Shown here piece by piece: positions 60,642-62,344 of a DNA stretch of 62,344 bases. Source of the DNA: Epilithonimonas bovis DSM 19482. Lineage in GTDB: Bacteria > Bacteroidota > Bacteroidia > Flavobacteriales > Weeksellaceae. The notes below the pieces were generated by a model, which made no database searches, was not told the origin of the DNA, and was given only the letters and a program-made list of their open reading frames with translations. Location of the stretch: NCBI RefSeq assembly GCF_900108115.1, contig NZ_FTPU01000018.1, forward strand, positions 1 through 62,344. The letters are read 5' to 3'. How positions within the stretch are numbered: position 1 is the stretch's first letter; every line of letters starts with the position of its first letter. The translations under genes and the position numbers were made by a program.

Positions 60642-61403
60642 TTATTTTAGGTTGTAAAGATATACTTTGTCTCCAATGAGTGCCAAAAATCCGGAACTGT
60701 TTTTATCCACAATTTTTGCGTCCGGATTTTCAAAGATTTTCAAGAGGTTTTGACCATCAAAATTACGAATACTGCTACCTGTAAAAATCAGCAAATCATC
60801 ATTGTGCCTTCTTAACTTCCTGGCATTGTCAACAGCTGTTGAATAGAGTAGTTTTGCTGAGGTATTATACACTTCAAAACTGTTTTCCCTGAGGATGAAA
60901 ATCCTGTTATTGTAAACCACAAAGTCCTTAAGCGATGTAAGACTGATATTGAAGGGGAAAGAATTGATAACAGCATTGGTACGGAAATTATACTGGATGA
61001 GCGTTTTGCTGCTGTCGTCAAGCAGCCAGGCAAACTGCAGGTCTTCTGCATAAGCTGCCGTTACAAACCCAAAATTAGGGCTGAGGTTTATTTTCTGTAT
61101 TTCGTTGAGATTTTGATCCAGAAATTTGATTTCCTGAGCATTTTCTGAGAACAGAACAATATTCAGCGGATTACTTACGCTCTGGATTTTATATGGAAAA
61201 GTCATCATTAGCCTCCCTGTTTGTTTTCCCAAAGAATCGTATTTAGTAAGGCTCAGGTCTTTTTTGCTGTAGATGTAAATGTTACCATAATCGTCGCCCA
61301 ATATTTCCTGAGCATCTTTTGCCTGCAGTAGGCTGATAACAACCTGTTTTTGAGAAAATATCAAAATACCGGACATTAATAATATTAAAGATAAAGTTCT
61401 CAA
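60642..61403 (-). CDS. Exported beta-propeller-like protein of unknown function
   Basis: 253 residues with signal peptide (ending IFSQK). Repeated short beta segments (DDYGNIYIYSKKDLSLTKYD, LSPNFGFVTAAYAEDLQFAWLLDD, FVVYNNRIFILRENSFEVYN, FLALIGDKVYLYNLK) suggest a propeller of four or more blades. Co-directional with, and 18 bp after, the exported gene at 61422-61985. No family recognised. Confidence 0.6.
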   Translation of the reverse strand: MRTLSLILLMSGILIFSQKQVVISLLQAKDAQEILGDDYGNIYIYSKKDLSLTKYDSLGKQTGRLMMTFPYKIQSVSNPLNIVLFSENAQEIKFLDQNLNEIQKINLSPNFGFVTAAYAEDLQFAWLLDDSSKTLIQYNFRTNAVINSFPFNISLTSLKDFVVYNNRIFILRENSFEVYNTSAKLLYSTAVDNARKLRRHNDDLLIFTGSSIRNFDGQNLLKIFENPDAKIVDKNSSGFLALIGDKVYLYNLK

Positions 61404-61421
61404 GAGTAATAGGATCAGGTT

Positions 61422-61985
61422 TTACTTGCCACCGCTAAGTGTTATAATAACATCTTTTGTAAAGGATTTGTTTTGATAGTACACCGCATCACAGATAGAT
61501 GTGGATACATTGTAATTCCCTTTGTCCAGCATGATATAATTTTGTCCGTTGGAAGGGACGGTAAGATTGTAGAATTTTTTACCACTGATTTTGATCAGCA
61601 GATTGCACCCTGATTTGTTAACAAACTGGATGATCGCTTCGCTTTTATTGGGATTATTATTGAAGAGGCTGGTAAGCATTGCAGCCGTATTCTTCGCCTG
61701 CTCAGATGGTTGGCCTTTTGCTGCGGTGGTACCTACTTTGGATGTTTTTTCAATTTTATTTTCTGTCATTGTTGTGATGCTTGGCTTAGCTACTTGAGGA
61801 TTGCCGGCATATTTTAGAGAAAGTGCACGCTGTTGCAGTTCGGGAACGGCAGGGTGCTTAGGATTGTCCCGGATAAATTTTTCCACAACAGCGCGGTCGG
61901 TGCTTCTTTTGGCTTCGAAAACACTGATTTGTGAAAAAATACTGACAGATAAAAGGAAAAATGAAAGTAAAAGTATCTTCTTCAT
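61422..61985 (-). CDS. Exported protein, possibly DUF6759
   Basis: 187 residues, signal peptide ending SIFSQ. The N-terminal half has ERK-type helices (FEAKRSTDRAVVEKFIRDNPKHP and PELQQRAL) as in a family I remember as DUF6759 from Chryseobacterium; the C-terminal half (QFVNKSGCNLLIKISGKKFY, NYIMLDKGNYNVSTSICDAVYYQ) looks like a small beta sandwich with two Cys. Function unknown. Confidence 0.6.
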   Translation of the reverse strand: MKKILLLSFFLLSVSIFSQISVFEAKRSTDRAVVEKFIRDNPKHPAVPELQQRALSLKYAGNPQVAKPSITTMTENKIEKTSKVGTTAAKGQPSEQAKNTAAMLTSLFNNNPNKSEAIIQFVNKSGCNLLIKISGKKFYNLTVPSNGQNYIMLDKGNYNVSTSICDAVYYQNKSFTKDVIITLSGGK

Positions 61986-62020
61986 TATATATTATCACTA
62001 CTAACCGACAAAAAAAATAT

Positions 62021-62052
62021 AAGGAGCCATCTGTTCAGGTAGCTCCTTTTTT
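62021..62052. terminator. Bidirectional terminator at the edge of the IS4-type element
   Basis: Stem AAGGAGC/GCTCCTT with T-tracts on both strands, between the divergent exported gene and transposase gene; could shield the transposase from read-through. Confidence 0.65.
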
Positions 62053-62082
62053 CATATTTTAGTTTTACTACACACTAAAAAT

Positions 62083-62344
62083 ATGAGCCATAAAAATACA
62101 GAAAAGAATTTAGTCGGTCAGCCAATTTTCAAACAAATATTGCAATTTATCCCCCGCAACAAGTTTGATTTATTGGTTAACAAGCATCAATCAGACCGAT
62201 ATTATAAAACATTTGATTCGTGGACGCATTTGATGACGATGCTTTTCGGCATATTCAGCCGATGCGATTCTATGGGTGAAATATGCGATGGGATGCAAGG
62301 TTTGGCAGGAAAACTCAATTATTTGGGAATGGAAAAATCTCCCG
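62083..62344 (+). CDS. IS4-type transposase, N-terminal part (cut by window edge)
   Basis: Open from the ATG at 62083 to the window end (87 codons): MSHKNTEKNLVGQPIFKQIL, FIPRNKFDLLVNKHQSDRYYK, SWTHLMTMLFGIFSRCDSMGE. This is the DUF4372 N-terminal domain of IS4-family transposases. The DDE core is beyond the edge, so integrity cannot be judged. Confidence 0.8.
   Translation, partial: MSHKNTEKNLVGQPIFKQILQFIPRNKFDLLVNKHQSDRYYKTFDSWTHLMTMLFGIFSRCDSMGEICDGMQGLAGKLNYLGMEKSP

Overview
The window comes from the chromosome of a flavobacterium, most likely a Chryseobacterium-like member of the Weeksellaceae. The signs are promoters of the Bacteroidetes type (TTTG about 20 nt before TAnnTTTG), almost no Shine-Dalgarno sequences, the type IX secretion regulator PorX with a type IX sorted protein, an rpmB-rpmG-DUF4295-ftsY cluster, and a btuB plus surface-propeller pair under a cobalamin riboswitch. 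This assignment is by inspection only. No rRNA, tRNA or CRISPR was seen.

Layout. 1-7.5 kb: the start of an IS5-type transposase cut by the window edge, a divergent symporter/yceI pair around a perfect palindrome, a membrane protein, ruvB, a metallo-hydrolase and coaE. 7.5-14.7 kb: M13 peptidase, a RelE/ParE toxin-antitoxin pair, asnS, a succinate-semialdehyde-type dehydrogenase, rimM and rpsP. 14.7-24 kb: photolyase, nitroreductase, a GreA/GreB-like protein, trmD, NDH-2, the B12 uptake pair with riboswitch, and mutY. 24-37.7 kb: HU, a 29-residue basic protein, RNase G/E, porX, an AT-rich lipoprotein/outer-membrane pair, xth, a TRIC-type channel, a frameshifted type IX secreted protein, uvrC and sbcD. 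37.7-49.2 kb: GH92 glycosidase, flippase, nucleotidyltransferase, an envelope run (DUF4292, EnvC-like, TatA, DUF4254, lipoprotein), ribA, a second HU, panD and a flippase-like membrane protein. 49.2-62.3 kb: sbcC, dihydroorotase, a VOC gene broken by a stop codon, a dienoyl-CoA-reductase-like SDR, M1 peptidase, GlsB/YeaQ protein, ftsY, DUF4295, rpmG, rpmB, an ArsC-like protein, a deoxynucleoside kinase, two exported proteins, and the start of an IS4-type transposase cut by the right edge.

Most of this is core chromosome (translation, repair, cofactor and envelope genes). The most interesting signals are regulatory and structural: an FNR-like palindrome midway between two divergent promoters that lack a -33 box; at least four genes whose -7 box sits 4-5 nt before the start codon (candidate leaderless mRNAs); a B12 riboswitch with a visible start-site hairpin; two copies of a dispersed repeat with conserved ends and different centres; and a second repeat family that fills the spacers ahead of trmD and the deoxynucleoside kinase gene. 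Two genes carry single lesions: a T5 homopolymer frameshift and a TGG-to-TGA stop. I found no clear, wholly new multi-gene system.
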